Source of the DNA: Perlucidibaca sp.
GTDB lineage: Bacteria > Pseudomonadota > Gammaproteobacteria > Pseudomonadales > Moraxellaceae
Assembly: GCA_023265995.1 (NCBI GenBank)
Contig: JAHFSA010000002.1
Location: 186,001 to 250,000 of the forward strand
Direction of reading: 5' to 3'
Length of the DNA stretch: 64,000 nucleotides
The notes under the pieces: generated by a model
Told to the model about the DNA's origin: nothing
What the model saw: only the letters and a program-made list of their open reading frames with translations
The model's database searches: none
In this document: positions 29,631-39,501 of the stretch, in pieces
Numbering within the stretch: position 1 is the first letter of the stretch
How the letters are laid out: each line of letters begins with the position of its first letter
Translations under genes and position numbers: made by a program

Positions 29631-31760
29631 CTACTGCACCAGCACCACCCCCTGAGAAGAAGTACAACTGAGATTGGCACCGATCTCGGTCTTGCCTAGA
29701 TCCAGACCGAGGGTGTTGAGCAGCAGGTTGAATACCGGGTCCAGCACTGGCGCCAGCAGATTGCCCAGCACTGTCTGCAGGGCATCCTTGGTCGAGTCCA
29801 GAAGGTTCACGGCGGTGACGATAGTGCTGCCGACAACTCCACTGGTCTGGCTGCCATAGGCCTCCAGGGTGATGTCATTAAGCAGGCCGCTGACCGTGCT
29901 CAGCAGGCTGGGGCTGGCTGCCAGACTCTTGTACGCCGGCGGCTGGCCGATCTCTGGCAGCGCGCTGGCCGCAGGCGCTGAGTAGAGCAGCGAGCTGGAG
30001 GTCAGGCCCAGGCCACTGCTGCCGCTGCCAACGCGCAGAGCCAGCCCGGCTTCCGGATAATAGGTCGCGGTGGTGCGGTCGGACACCCAGCTGTTGTTGC
30101 TGGACTTGTACCAGACCGGGTTGATGCAGATCAGCGCCAGAGTGCAGGATGAATATCTCGAGCGCTGGTGGCCAAACTCCAGAAGCGGAATGGCCGCCGC
30201 CGTGGGCATCGCCGAATCGGAGAAAACAGCCGCCCGCGACTCGGAGGTCTCGATGGTGCCGTTGCTGTTGGTATCCGTGCCTATGCGCCCGACACGAACA
30301 TCGGCAATCGAGGTTCTGGCCTTGACAGTCAGCGTCTTGCTGTCCGCTGCCGGCCCGCAACTATAGGCTGAAACCCGCCCGTCACCACTGCCCAGCTGCA
30401 GTGCCATGTCAACACGGACATTGTCGCCCAGAGCCTTGACATACATGACCTCGGAGCTGTTGCAGGCAGGAAAGATCCCGCCGCATGCCAGGCTGTTGAT
30501 GAGGTTGGCTATGCCCTCGACAATACTCAGCGACAAGGCGCTGTTGAGGAAGGAGGTCACCGGGCTGGCCAGCGACAGCACACCATTGAGCACATTGTTG
30601 CTCACCGCAATCAGCGTGCCGAGACTGAGGCCGACATAGAGACGGATCTGCGAGGAGCGCACATAAATGCGATTCGGCCCGACATAGTTGGGGTCGACGT
30701 AATTGGGCTCCTCCGCCATGGCCAGCTCGGGATTGCCGACAGCTGACAGCTGCGGGGCCTGTATCACCTTGGTCGCCACCGTGACCGTTCCCACACCGGG
30801 CACGGCAACCGGAATATCTGCTGCGACGGCACTGTTGCCATTGGCCAGCATGATGGAACCCTGCACCAGCTGGAACAGGTTCATGCTGGTATCGACACCG
30901 GCATTTTCGGTACCGGTCTGTACTTTCAGCAAATCACCAAGCTTGACCTGGACCGGCCCGAGCCCGAGCTTGAGCAGATTGAGGCCGGCAATGGCGGCGT
31001 TGACATCACCCGTACCCCCGCCCTGCTGCAGCGCGGTAATGGCGACATCCGCTATCTGGGTCAATGTGACATTGGTGGCAAGCACCTGGTCGTATCCGCC
31101 CGCACTCAGACCCAGCGTGCTTTTAAAGCGGTCGAGATAGCCAAAGAGATTGAGCTGGGTATTGAGCAGGCCATTCCAGCCTATGACATCGAGGCTGAGT
31201 GCACTGCCACCCAGCAGGCCGCCGAGCACGGAGTTGAGAATCGGACTCTGGGTGCTGTCGACACTGGCCAGCGTTGTGCGCAAGGTCAGCGCTGCAAGCG
31301 GCACGCCCTTGGCAGCCACCGCCGTGGCATGCATGAGGATAGTGTTACCGAACATGCCGCCGGCGATCAGGCTGGCCGGAATCCGATGGCTGACCTGAAC
31401 GCGAATGGCCTGCTTGCTGCCGGACTGTACGGTGAAAACACGTTCCCCCCCCGCCGAGCTGATGGCTCCACAATCCGCAGCCAGCGTATGGTCAGCATCT
31501 GCAACATAGCCATTGCGCACGGCAGCCTGGGTAGCATAAGTGGTAGCCAGTGCGCCCGGGCTGGTGCAGTCACCACTGCGCGCCACCGCCTCGATCGCCG
31601 ATACGTCGGCAACCTGCTGCAGCTTGCGTTTTTCCAGATAGATTCGGCCGGTATCCACCACCAGCACAAGACAGGACACAGCCAGAAGCAGGAAGCCCGC
31701 TGCCATCAAGGTTACCGCGCCGCGCTGGGCCTGTTGCTGCATTGCCCTGCTCTCCGTCAT
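29631..31760 (-). CDS. tadG: TadG-like pilus assembly protein
   Basis: A 709-residue protein with a Tad-type N-terminal helix: RGAVTLMAAGFLLLAVSCLV followed by DTGRIYLEKRKLQQVADVSAIEAVAR, the classical TadE/TadG start (cited by parts). The long extracytoplasmic region is rich in Ser, Ala, Leu and Gly, with many short cysteine-bounded loops. I see no clear von Willebrand MIDAS motif. It is at the end of the Tad operon, 5 bases after DUF3613-1. An ATG six codons downstream (31742) is an alternative start with GGAG before it. It is long for TadG; the large C-terminal part probably forms the exposed portion. Confidence 0.82.
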   Translation of the reverse strand: MTESRAMQQQAQRGAVTLMAAGFLLLAVSCLVLVVDTGRIYLEKRKLQQVADVSAIEAVARSGDCTSPGALATTYATQAAVRNGYVADADHTLAADCGAISSAGGERVFTVQSGSKQAIRVQVSHRIPASLIAGGMFGNTILMHATAVAAKGVPLAALTLRTTLASVDSTQSPILNSVLGGLLGGSALSLDVIGWNGLLNTQLNLFGYLDRFKSTLGLSAGGYDQVLATNVTLTQIADVAITALQQGGGTGDVNAAIAGLNLLKLGLGPVQVKLGDLLKVQTGTENAGVDTSMNLFQLVQGSIMLANGNSAVAADIPVAVPGVGTVTVATKVIQAPQLSAVGNPELAMAEEPNYVDPNYVGPNRIYVRSSQIRLYVGLSLGTLIAVSNNVLNGVLSLASPVTSFLNSALSLSIVEGIANLINSLACGGIFPACNSSEVMYVKALGDNVRVDMALQLGSGDGRVSAYSCGPAADSKTLTVKARTSIADVRVGRIGTDTNSNGTIETSESRAAVFSDSAMPTAAAIPLLEFGHQRSRYSSCTLALICINPVWYKSSNNSWVSDRTTATYYPEAGLALRVGSGSSGLGLTSSSLLYSAPAASALPEIGQPPAYKSLAASPSLLSTVSGLLNDITLEAYGSQTSGVVGSTIVTAVNLLDSTKDALQTVLGNLLAPVLDPVFNLLLNTLGLDLGKTEIGANLSCTSSQGVVLVQ

Positions 31761-31765
31761 CCCGC

Positions 31766-32137
31766 CTACTTGTTCGACTTGAAGCCACTGTCGGACTTCA
31801 TGACGGGGATATCCTGATCCAGCGTTTTCATGAAGCGCCGGGCCGCGCGTTCGCGATAAGTCATCGACACGGGCTGCGGATTGCCGGAGGCCTGCACGCC
31901 CGAGGCCTGCAGGCTCAGCCAGGCACTGCTGTCATCACCCGGCAACGGCCTGTCATCCGGCCCCGGCTGCATGGACTGCCAGAGTCGGGTCAGCATGCCT
32001 TCCTGAGCGGCAGAAGCCGCAGCAGCCTGCTGCTCAAGCACGGGATCGGTATCGGCCGACTGTGTTTCGTCAGCCGCCAGCACCAGCGTCGGCAGACCGC
32101 TCGACAACAGCAGGATCATTCGCATGGTCTTGCCCAT
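31766..32137 (-). CDS. DUF3613 Tad-associated exported protein, copy 1
   Basis: A 123-residue exported protein of the DUF3613 family, which occurs in Tad loci but has no known function. It has a signal peptide (LLLSSGLPTLVLA). The diagnostic segment SAWLSLQASGVQASGNPQP is followed by a short conserved helix (YRERAARRFMKTLDQDIP) and a Lys-rich tail. GGAG lies 7 bases before the ATG at 32137. It is paralogous to the gene at 35417-35677 (WLELQRSGTQASPA). It lies downstream of a strong terminator, so it and tadG may be a separately controlled unit. Confidence 0.8.
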   Translation of the reverse strand: MGKTMRMILLLSSGLPTLVLAADETQSADTDPVLEQQAAAASAAQEGMLTRLWQSMQPGPDDRPLPGDDSSAWLSLQASGVQASGNPQPVSMTYRERAARRFMKTLDQDIPVMKSDSGFKSNK

Positions 32138-32170
32138 GATTACACTCCATGGCGTTCTTCATGATGATAT

Positions 32171-32188
32171 GCCTGCCCCGAGGCAGGC
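32171..32188. repeat. second hairpin between tadD-1 and DUF3613-1
   Basis: GCCTGCC, loop CCGA, GGCAGGC: a perfect 7-bp stem 17 bases beyond the terminator and about 34 bases upstream of the DUF3613-1 start. It has no T run; it could protect the downstream transcript's 5' end. Confidence 0.5.
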
Positions 32189-32204
32189 ACAGGGTCATTG
32201 TGCA

Positions 32205-32241
32205 AAAAAACAACAAAAAGGGCTGATGTGCTACCAGCCCT
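32205..32241 (-). terminator. strong Rho-independent terminator inside the Tad operon
   Basis: On the minus strand, directly after the tadD-1 stop: a 7-bp stem AGGGCTG/CAGCCCT (32219-32225 with 32235-32241), a 9-base loop, then a T-rich tract of about 14 bases (A-run 32205-32219 on the plus strand). Confidence 0.8.
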
Positions 32242-33057
32242 TCAGCCTCGCGGATCGAGCGGGCAGACACTGATGCCCTGCCCGGACACCTGGCGGAATG
32301 GCAACACACGCAGACAAGCAGCAAGCAACTCACCACGCACGTCTGTTGTCGGCTGCCAACGCGCACTCAAGTCCTGCCAGCTCGCCACGTCAGCCTGCAG
32401 CAGTGCCAGCAGCATGAGGTTGAAACGCGGCTGCAGATCATCCTTGGCCAGCTCATGCGCCGTACGCAGCTCGAAGGCCGCGCGTGCATCATTGTTCAGG
32501 TAGATGTGAAGCACACCCAGATCATTGCGGATGCGCGGATCCGCCGGATAAGTCCTGGCGGCGACCTGCATGCGCACCAAGGCATCGCGATAGCGTCCGT
32601 TGGCCGCCTCCAGCAGGGCCAGGCCATGCTCGGCACGCCCCGACATACAGGTATCCAGCAAGGCTCGGTACCAACGTTCGGACTCTGGCGGATCAAGCTG
32701 GCGCAGAATGTCGGCGCGCAGCAACCCGATCGCTGCCGACCGCCTGGGCAAGGCATCGACCTGGGCCAGAGCGGCATAGAGGTCGCCCTGGTCAGCCAGT
32801 TGCTCGACCACAGAGCGGCGCAGGTCCTCGTCCTGACTCAGCGCCTGGCCACAGTCCATGCGCGGTAGCTGCTCCTGCTCCATTACGCGCGCCGGAGTGA
32901 TCGCCGCAGTTGCCCTGCTCTCGTCCTGAGACGAAACTGCGGGAGCGCCTATGGAGCGCTTCATTGCCGGGCGCTCCAGCACGCTGCAGGCCTGCAGGCT
33001 GAAGGTCGACACCATGAGTGCCAGCAGAACGCATCCCGTACGGAAATGCACGACCAC
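32242..33057 (-). CDS. tadD: TadD-like TPR lipoprotein, copy 1
   Basis: A 271-residue protein with a lipoprotein signal (FSLQAC lipobox, Cys near 24), then tetratricopeptide-like helices. One central unit reads PADPRIRNDLGVLHIYLNNDARAAFEL (described by position ~180-207). TadD lipoproteins assist secretin assembly or stability in the outer membrane. It starts at GTG 33057, one base after the secretin stop. It shares the LLRADILR.L, AEHGLALLEAANG and RIRNDLG elements with the TPR protein at 35717-36448, so the two are paralogues. A terminator begins immediately at its stop. Confidence 0.82.
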   Translation of the reverse strand: MVVHFRTGCVLLALMVSTFSLQACSVLERPAMKRSIGAPAVSSQDESRATAAITPARVMEQEQLPRMDCGQALSQDEDLRRSVVEQLADQGDLYAALAQVDALPRRSAAIGLLRADILRQLDPPESERWYRALLDTCMSGRAEHGLALLEAANGRYRDALVRMQVAARTYPADPRIRNDLGVLHIYLNNDARAAFELRTAHELAKDDLQPRFNLMLLALLQADVASWQDLSARWQPTTDVRGELLAACLRVLPFRQVSGQGISVCPLDPRG

Positions 33058-33058
33058 G

Positions 33059-34345
33059 TTATTTGCCTGCCGGAATCAGCTGCTCATTGAGCGGCCCGGA
33101 CACACCTTCCCAGAACAGACTGCCGGTACCGGGCTGGTAACGACGCCAGCGCTCGCCCGGCATGGCCGGCAGCTCGGCGTGGGCACGTAGGGGCTTGACC
33201 AGACGCGGCGTCACGATCATGAGCAGCTCACGATCTTCGGACTCGAAACGGGTCGAGCGGAAGAAAGCGCCCAGAATGGGAATGCTGCCCAGCCCCGGCA
33301 GCTTGTCGACATTGCTGAGTGTGCTGCGTGCCACCAGACCGCTGATGATGAAGCTCTCGCCATCGGCCAGGGCGATGGTGGTATCGGTACGTCGAATGCG
33401 CAGCGCAGGAATCACCGAGCCCTGAATGGTCACCGCGTTGGAGAAGTCGAGATCACTGACCTCCGGCGCCACCTTGAGCAGGATCTGCTGACTGTCGATC
33501 ACCGTCGGCGAGATGGTCAGGCGCACACCAAACTCCTTGTACTCGATGGCGACACTGCCATTCTGACCCTGCGGCACCGGAATCGGCACTTCACCACCGG
33601 CCAGGAAATTGGCCGACTGACCACTAAGGGCGACCAGCGAGGGACGTGACAAGGTATAGGCGTAACCATTCTGCTCGAGCAGATTGATTGCTGCCAGGAA
33701 GCGGCTGCTGTTGCCGCCCCAGACAATGTTGAAGGCATCCGAAACCAGCGGAATGCCTGAGGTCGGCACCGGGTTGCCGGGGCTGACCGACACGCCCGAC
33801 GAACCCGGAGAGCCGAAGAAATTGCTGCGGCCGCTGCCACTGCGCAGCTGCAGACGAGTGCCGACATCCTGCAGGCGGGAACGACTGACTTCGACAAAAC
33901 GGATATCCGCCTGCACCTGGGACGGCAATGCCGCCAGTACCGCACGTGCGGCGGGCTCGCTTGGAGCCTGCGATGTAGGCAAGGCCAGCTGCTGAGTTGC
34001 GGACAGATCGGCGGCCACACGAACCAGTGTTCTCATGGGGTCCTTGCTGCATGAGGTCCAGACCAGCAGGCTGGTTTCGCCTTCCTTCTTGCCCTGAAGC
34101 AGCAATGTGCGCGGATCCATCACGGCAATGTCGGCGATGGTCGGCTCGCCAATCGCCAGGCGACTCACCGTCGCCCCGAGAGCCAGAGGCTCCTGCAGAC
34201 CGGCACGTATGTCGAGCTGGGCCGGCAACTGCCGGGCGTTCTGGCAGTCCGCCGACTCGGCAACTGCCGCAGCGGGCAGCACCAGAGTCGCCGACAGCGC
34301 GACGGCCTGGTACAGGGGTGAAAACATCTGGGAGCGAACTGTCAT
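33059..34345 (-). CDS. cpaC: RcpA/CpaC secretin, copy 1
   Basis: A 428-residue secretin forming the outer-membrane pore of the Flp pilus. It has a signal peptide (residues 1-29), then the pilus assembly N-terminal domain with RLAIGEPTIADIAVMDP and a secretin core with VPIPVPQG, EYKEFGVRL, the TDTTIALADGESFIISGL segment and GSIPILGAFFRS, ending ELLMIVTPRLV. The core is highly similar to the secretin at 40725-42002, with long identical stretches such as NFLAGGEVPIPVPQGQNG-like and EVSDLDFSNA. It lies 11 bases after cpaB-1 and 1 base before tadD-1, and is part of the duplicated module. Confidence 0.95.
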   Translation of the reverse strand: MTVRSQMFSPLYQAVALSATLVLPAAAVAESADCQNARQLPAQLDIRAGLQEPLALGATVSRLAIGEPTIADIAVMDPRTLLLQGKKEGETSLLVWTSCSKDPMRTLVRVAADLSATQQLALPTSQAPSEPAARAVLAALPSQVQADIRFVEVSRSRLQDVGTRLQLRSGSGRSNFFGSPGSSGVSVSPGNPVPTSGIPLVSDAFNIVWGGNSSRFLAAINLLEQNGYAYTLSRPSLVALSGQSANFLAGGEVPIPVPQGQNGSVAIEYKEFGVRLTISPTVIDSQQILLKVAPEVSDLDFSNAVTIQGSVIPALRIRRTDTTIALADGESFIISGLVARSTLSNVDKLPGLGSIPILGAFFRSTRFESEDRELLMIVTPRLVKPLRAHAELPAMPGERWRRYQPGTGSLFWEGVSGPLNEQLIPAGK

Positions 34346-34356
34346 GCCGGGGTCAC

Positions 34357-35301
34357 TCAGGGATTGTTGTTGTTAAGACCACGGAAAATCACGATGGACG
34401 GCTTCGCCGGACGTACAGCTGCGGCAGGCGCCGCCGCACGTACATAGGTCGGTGCCGCCTGAACAGGCGCAGGCGCAATTCCAGTCACCAGAGCCCCCAC
34501 GCGAACCAGGCTGTTGCTGCCCGGCCCCGTGCGCCCTGGAGCGGCCGCACCACTGTCAGCCAGCTGCTCTCCAGCCGGACGGATGGCAAGACGCAGAATA
34601 CCGACGCTGCTGGCCAGCATGAGGCGAGTGACATCCGGCTCGTTCACAGCCAGTACAGCTGTTCGCGCCTGGCGACGGGCATCGCGGGCCGCGGTCTGAT
34701 CCTGCACAACCTGCTCACCTTGTCCCTGTGGCGGCTGAGGCCCCACCACCTGGGTGCCCATGCCGACAACACGCAGAGCACGCATGACCACCTGTGCCGA
34801 CGAGCTGGGGCGATTGTCGCCCGGCACATACATCAGGACATCAACACTATCACCAGGCTGCACGAAGCCACCGCCACCTATGACCTCGTCAATGGCAATG
34901 GCCACGGCTCTCTCACCAGGTCGAAGCAGGCGTGCAATTTCACCGCCAGGCTGAAGATGCTGCCGGTCTATGAGCTGGCCTGGTGCAACATTGACCTGCA
35001 GGACCTGACCAAGCAGATCCTCGAGACGACGGAAAGTCTGGGGGGGCTCGACCCTGACATAATCGAGCGAGATGTCTTCGGCAGTAATTTTCTGGAAGGC
35101 CGGTATCGGGCGCTGAGCCACCACTACCGGAATCTTGTTGGCAGTCGCCGCCGTTGCCGCGACCTGAGCCTGGCGCGCCACCTGCTGCGCCTGGCGCACC
35201 TCCTCCTTGGCATCCGAGGTGGCCTTGTAACCCAGATAACCCGCAATACCTGCCGCCAGCAGAAGCACAACGGCAAGCAGCAACATGACACGGCTGTTCA
35301 T
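34357..35301 (-). CDS. cpaB: RcpC/CpaB pilus assembly protein, copy 1
   Basis: A 314-residue inner-membrane-anchored periplasmic protein. One N-terminal helix (MLLLAVVLLLAAGIAGYLGY), a short coiled coil rich in Gln/Ala, then the SAF-like domain (VVVAQRPIPAFQKITAEDI) and the RcpC domain with LRPGERAVAIAIDEV and GGGGFVQPGDSVDVL, the usual signature. The C-terminal tail is Pro/Ala-rich. It is thought to support the secretin. AGGAG precedes its ATG. It starts 115 bp downstream of DUF3613-2, leaving space for an internal promoter. It is paralogous to 41999-43000. Confidence 0.93.
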   Translation of the reverse strand: MNSRVMLLLAVVLLLAAGIAGYLGYKATSDAKEEVRQAQQVARQAQVAATAATANKIPVVVAQRPIPAFQKITAEDISLDYVRVEPPQTFRRLEDLLGQVLQVNVAPGQLIDRQHLQPGGEIARLLRPGERAVAIAIDEVIGGGGFVQPGDSVDVLMYVPGDNRPSSSAQVVMRALRVVGMGTQVVGPQPPQGQGEQVVQDQTAARDARRQARTAVLAVNEPDVTRLMLASSVGILRLAIRPAGEQLADSGAAAPGRTGPGSNSLVRVGALVTGIAPAPVQAAPTYVRAAAPAAAVRPAKPSIVIFRGLNNNNP

Positions 35302-35416
35302 GCCTTACTCCTGACAAATTCCTGACACGATGCTAGCAAGCCGGCAACCCGGGCGACATCTCCTGCAAACAAAAGACAACAAATTCATTCGCCTGCTGAC
35401 AGACCATCCGGACTGC

Positions 35417-35677
35417 TTACTTGACACCAAATTTGCTGCCGTAATATGAGGCAGGAATGGCGTAGTCATAGGTCTTGAGGAAACGGGCGACCGCCTTGTC
35501 CCTCTCCAGATCAGTCAGCGACTGCACAGCTGGCGATGCCTGGGTGCCGCTGCGCTGCAACTCCAGCCAGGGAACAGTCTGCGACAGCGGAACAGTATTT
35601 TCAGCTGCCGTCAAACCGAACGACAGAGTCATCCCTGTCATGACCAGCAAGCCCCTGCAATATGATGACACGTTCAT
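35417..35677 (-). CDS. DUF3613 Tad-associated exported protein, copy 2
   Basis: An 86-residue exported protein. AAGGAG lies 7 bases before the ATG at 35677, which is chosen over an ATG 10 codons earlier. It has a signal peptide (about 1-25, ending LTAAEN) and the DUF3613 core VPWLELQRSGTQASPAVQ, followed by the helix DKAVARFLKTYDYAIP and a basic end. The same layout as DUF3613-1 in a shorter protein shows common descent. It sits at the same place relative to a tadD gene, so it is part of the duplicated module. No function is known. Confidence 0.8.
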   Translation of the reverse strand: MNVSSYCRGLLVMTGMTLSFGLTAAENTVPLSQTVPWLELQRSGTQASPAVQSLTDLERDKAVARFLKTYDYAIPASYYGSKFGVK

Positions 35678-35716
35678 GATGGCGCTCCTTTTCATCCGGT
35701 GAATCATCAGGCAGAC

Positions 35717-36448
35717 CTACGCTTTCGGCACCAGCGGACAGTCTGCCATCGCTCCCTCCGTCAGGCCCAGACGCCGGGCCTGAATCCGCTGGCAGGTCTG
35801 ACTCAGGTTGACACGCTCGGCTGCATCCGGCTGCCACTGATTGCGCCCGGCTGACCAGGCAGCCTCGTCGCCACGCAACAAGGACAACAACATCAGATTG
35901 AACGCCGGCAGCCGCACCTCGGGGGCCAGCTCGCTGGCCACATGCAGCTCGAACTCGGCTTGGGCATCCTGACCGAGCATGATGAAGACATAGCCCAGAT
36001 CATTGCGAATGCGGGCATCGGTAGGCACCAGCTGAGTGGCCCGCAGCAGATGATCCCGGGCCAGGCCATAATCGCCCGATGCCGCTGCGATCAGACCCAG
36101 GCCATGCTCTGCCAGTCCGCCAACGCAGGTCTTCTGCAAGGCGGAATACCAGGCACTCGCCTCGGGCCGCCCCAGACGACGCAGGATGTCCGCACGCAGG
36201 AGGGCCACTTCAGCCGCCTGTGCCGGCAAGGACAACACCTCGGCGTAAGCGGCATAGACATTACCGCTGCGCAGCCGGCTTTCGACCACGCCGCGCGACA
36301 GCATCTGCTGCTTGTCGAGTTTGACATCACAGTTCATGCGCGGCACTGCGGCATTGCTTAGCGACACAGGATCAACCATCACTTCTGCGCGCGCTGCATT
36401 GATGACGCAAAACAGCATCAGCAGGCCAGCCAGCAGGCGTGTCATCAC
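35717..36448 (-). CDS. tadD: TadD-like TPR protein, copy 2
   Basis: A 243-residue exported protein with a signal peptide (cleaved after ARA near residue 21), not a lipobox, followed by TPR-like helices. Shared signatures with tadD-1 are PRMNCD, LLRADILRRLG, LAEHGLGLIAAASG and DARIRNDLGYVFI. Unlike copy 1 there is no cysteine at the cleavage point, so copy 2 is probably soluble in the periplasm. This is a functional difference between the two copies. It overlaps tadC by 4 bases. Confidence 0.82.
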   Translation of the reverse strand: MMTRLLAGLLMLFCVINAARAEVMVDPVSLSNAAVPRMNCDVKLDKQQMLSRGVVESRLRSGNVYAAYAEVLSLPAQAAEVALLRADILRRLGRPEASAWYSALQKTCVGGLAEHGLGLIAAASGDYGLARDHLLRATQLVPTDARIRNDLGYVFIMLGQDAQAEFELHVASELAPEVRLPAFNLMLLSLLRGDEAAWSAGRNQWQPDAAERVNLSQTCQRIQARRLGLTEGAMADCPLVPKA

Positions 36449-37344
36449 ATGTTCCCCAGAGCATCACCAATGGAGATGAGACCCGGCCCGGCCAGAAGAA
36501 TGAGCAGGGCCGGGAAAAAGAATACAACCATGACCACGGTCATTTTCGCCGACAGCTTGCTGACCTTTTCCTGCATTTCCGTGAGACGGCGACTGTCCAT
36601 GACCTCAATCATCTTGGCCAGGGAGGCTCGCGCGCTGCCGCCCTGCTTGAGCATCTGGCGCAGCACCACCATGACATCGGTAAAGCCGGGGTCAGCCAGT
36701 GCGGCAGCAGCCACACTCAATTCGTTTTCGAGATCCAGACCCTGCTCGGCACGACGCAGAACCGGATCGAGCTCGAACTTCATTTCCGGCAGAACACCAC
36801 CACCATCCTGCACCAGCACACGCAGGGCCTGCTCCACTGCCAGGCCAGAATCAAAAAGAATGCGCAGCATCTGCATGAACAATGACAACTCGTCATCGAC
36901 ACGGCGCATGCGTGCCTGGGCACGACTGAGTACGATTTTCTTGGGCGCCAGCAGGCCGAGGATGGCGATCATGGCGGCCATCATCAGCGACTGCTGATCC
37001 AGCCCCTTGAGCAGCACCCAGACGGCCACACCTATGCCTATCACCAGCGGCATGACCACCAGGCCGCCAAAGACCATGGCGCGCTCGCGACTGGTACGGT
37101 AACCGGCACGCCAGACTGCAAGCCCCAGCTCGCTGTCCTTCTCCAGGTGCTTGCGTATGCGATCCTGGTCATTGAAGAGGTCAGCAAAGCGGCTGGACAG
37201 CAGCTTTGCATCGTCACTCCCGGAATGACTGAGGCTGAGCCGCTTCTCGACCAGACGCTTCTCCTGCCCCATCTGACGCATGACGACAGGAACCGCCACA
37301 ACGGCCAGCAGAAGAACCAGCAACAGTATTACCCAGCCAGACAT
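36445..37344 (-). CDS. tadC: TadC inner-membrane platform protein
   Basis: A 299-residue type II secretion F-domain protein, one of two GspF-like platform subunits of the Flp pilus motor. An N-terminal helix (VILLVLLLAVVAVPVVMRQ) is followed by a cytosolic F domain and two C-terminal helices. Conserved regions include LSLFMQMLRILFDSGLAVEQAL and AKMTVVMVVFFFPALLILLAGPG (by position ~150-170 and ~265-290). It begins 1 base after tadB and overlaps tadD-2 by 4 bases. Length and order tadA-tadB-tadC are as in other Tad loci. Confidence 0.94.
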   Translation of the reverse strand: MSGWVILLLVLLLAVVAVPVVMRQMGQEKRLVEKRLSLSHSGSDDAKLLSSRFADLFNDQDRIRKHLEKDSELGLAVWRAGYRTSRERAMVFGGLVVMPLVIGIGVAVWVLLKGLDQQSLMMAAMIAILGLLAPKKIVLSRAQARMRRVDDELSLFMQMLRILFDSGLAVEQALRVLVQDGGGVLPEMKFELDPVLRRAEQGLDLENELSVAAAALADPGFTDVMVVLRQMLKQGGSARASLAKMIEVMDSRRLTEMQEKVSKLSAKMTVVMVVFFFPALLILLAGPGLISIGDALGNM

Positions 37345-37345
37345 G

Positions 37346-38224
37346 TCAGATGCTCCTCAGCATGCGCCACATGACGAACATACCCATGAGCTGAGCCACA
37401 CCAGCGCCTATCAAAACCTTCTGCCCGCCTGGATCGTCCACCATCTTGAACAGGTAGTCAGGATTGACCGTCAACATGAAGCCGCCAATCAGCATCGGCA
37501 AGGCACTGAGAATGACAGCACTGACACGGGTTTCGCCGGTCAGCGCCTTGAGCTGGCGTACGGCTTTCTCACGCTGCTGGATCAGGGTGATGACATTGTT
37601 GAGCAAGTCCACCAGGCTGCCGCCAAAGCGGGCATTGACGCTGATGCCCAGCGACAGCACGCGCAGCTCCTTGAGACCATAGGTCGCGGCCAGATCGGCA
37701 AAGGCTTCGGGAATGGACATGCCCAGCGAAATATTACGGCGCAGCTTTTCCATGACCGTGCGCAGCGGCAACTCGGCATCATCAGTGGCCACGAAGAAGG
37801 CGTCGCCGATGGTCTTGCCGGTGCGCATCATGCGCACCACCTGATCAAGCAAACGAGGCAGCTGAGCCACCAGTTGCGCCTGACGTCGGGAATAGAGACC
37901 CGCCAGCGCGGAATAGATCACCACGCCAATGAACGCAGCCAGCATCAATGCCGGAGTAAAGCCGAAGCGGAACCAGACCACCAGCAGGGCCGTAGCCAGA
38001 CCCAGACCTACGATCTTGCGCTTGGTCTCATCCATCTCGATACCGGCGCGTTCCAGCTGCAACGACAGCCAGTCAGTACGGCGCTGATGCATGCGCTGCA
38101 TGCCCACAGTTGCCAGACGCTTCTCGACCAGTTCTTCACGAGCTCTTTTCTGACCCTGTGACTCAAAGAAGAGCGCACCAAGCATGAAGCCGGTGGCCAG
38201 GATCAGATAGACAAAGAAGGCCAT
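37346..38224 (-). CDS. tadB: TadB inner-membrane platform protein
   Basis: A 292-residue GspF-like protein with an N-terminal helix, two central helices (about 78-110) and the F domain with RLLDQVVRMMRTGKTIGDAF and the FGGSLVDLLNNV motif. The final helices are at ~240-290. Together with TadC it forms the inner-membrane base on which the TadA ATPase acts. It is 2 bases after tadA. No abnormal features. Confidence 0.94.
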   Translation of the reverse strand: MAFFVYLILATGFMLGALFFESQGQKRAREELVEKRLATVGMQRMHQRRTDWLSLQLERAGIEMDETKRKIVGLGLATALLVVWFRFGFTPALMLAAFIGVVIYSALAGLYSRRQAQLVAQLPRLLDQVVRMMRTGKTIGDAFFVATDDAELPLRTVMEKLRRNISLGMSIPEAFADLAATYGLKELRVLSLGISVNARFGGSLVDLLNNVITLIQQREKAVRQLKALTGETRVSAVILSALPMLIGGFMLTVNPDYLFKMVDDPGGQKVLIGAGVAQLMGMFVMWRMLRSI

Positions 38225-38226
38225 GA

Positions 38227-39501
<1,275 letters not shown>

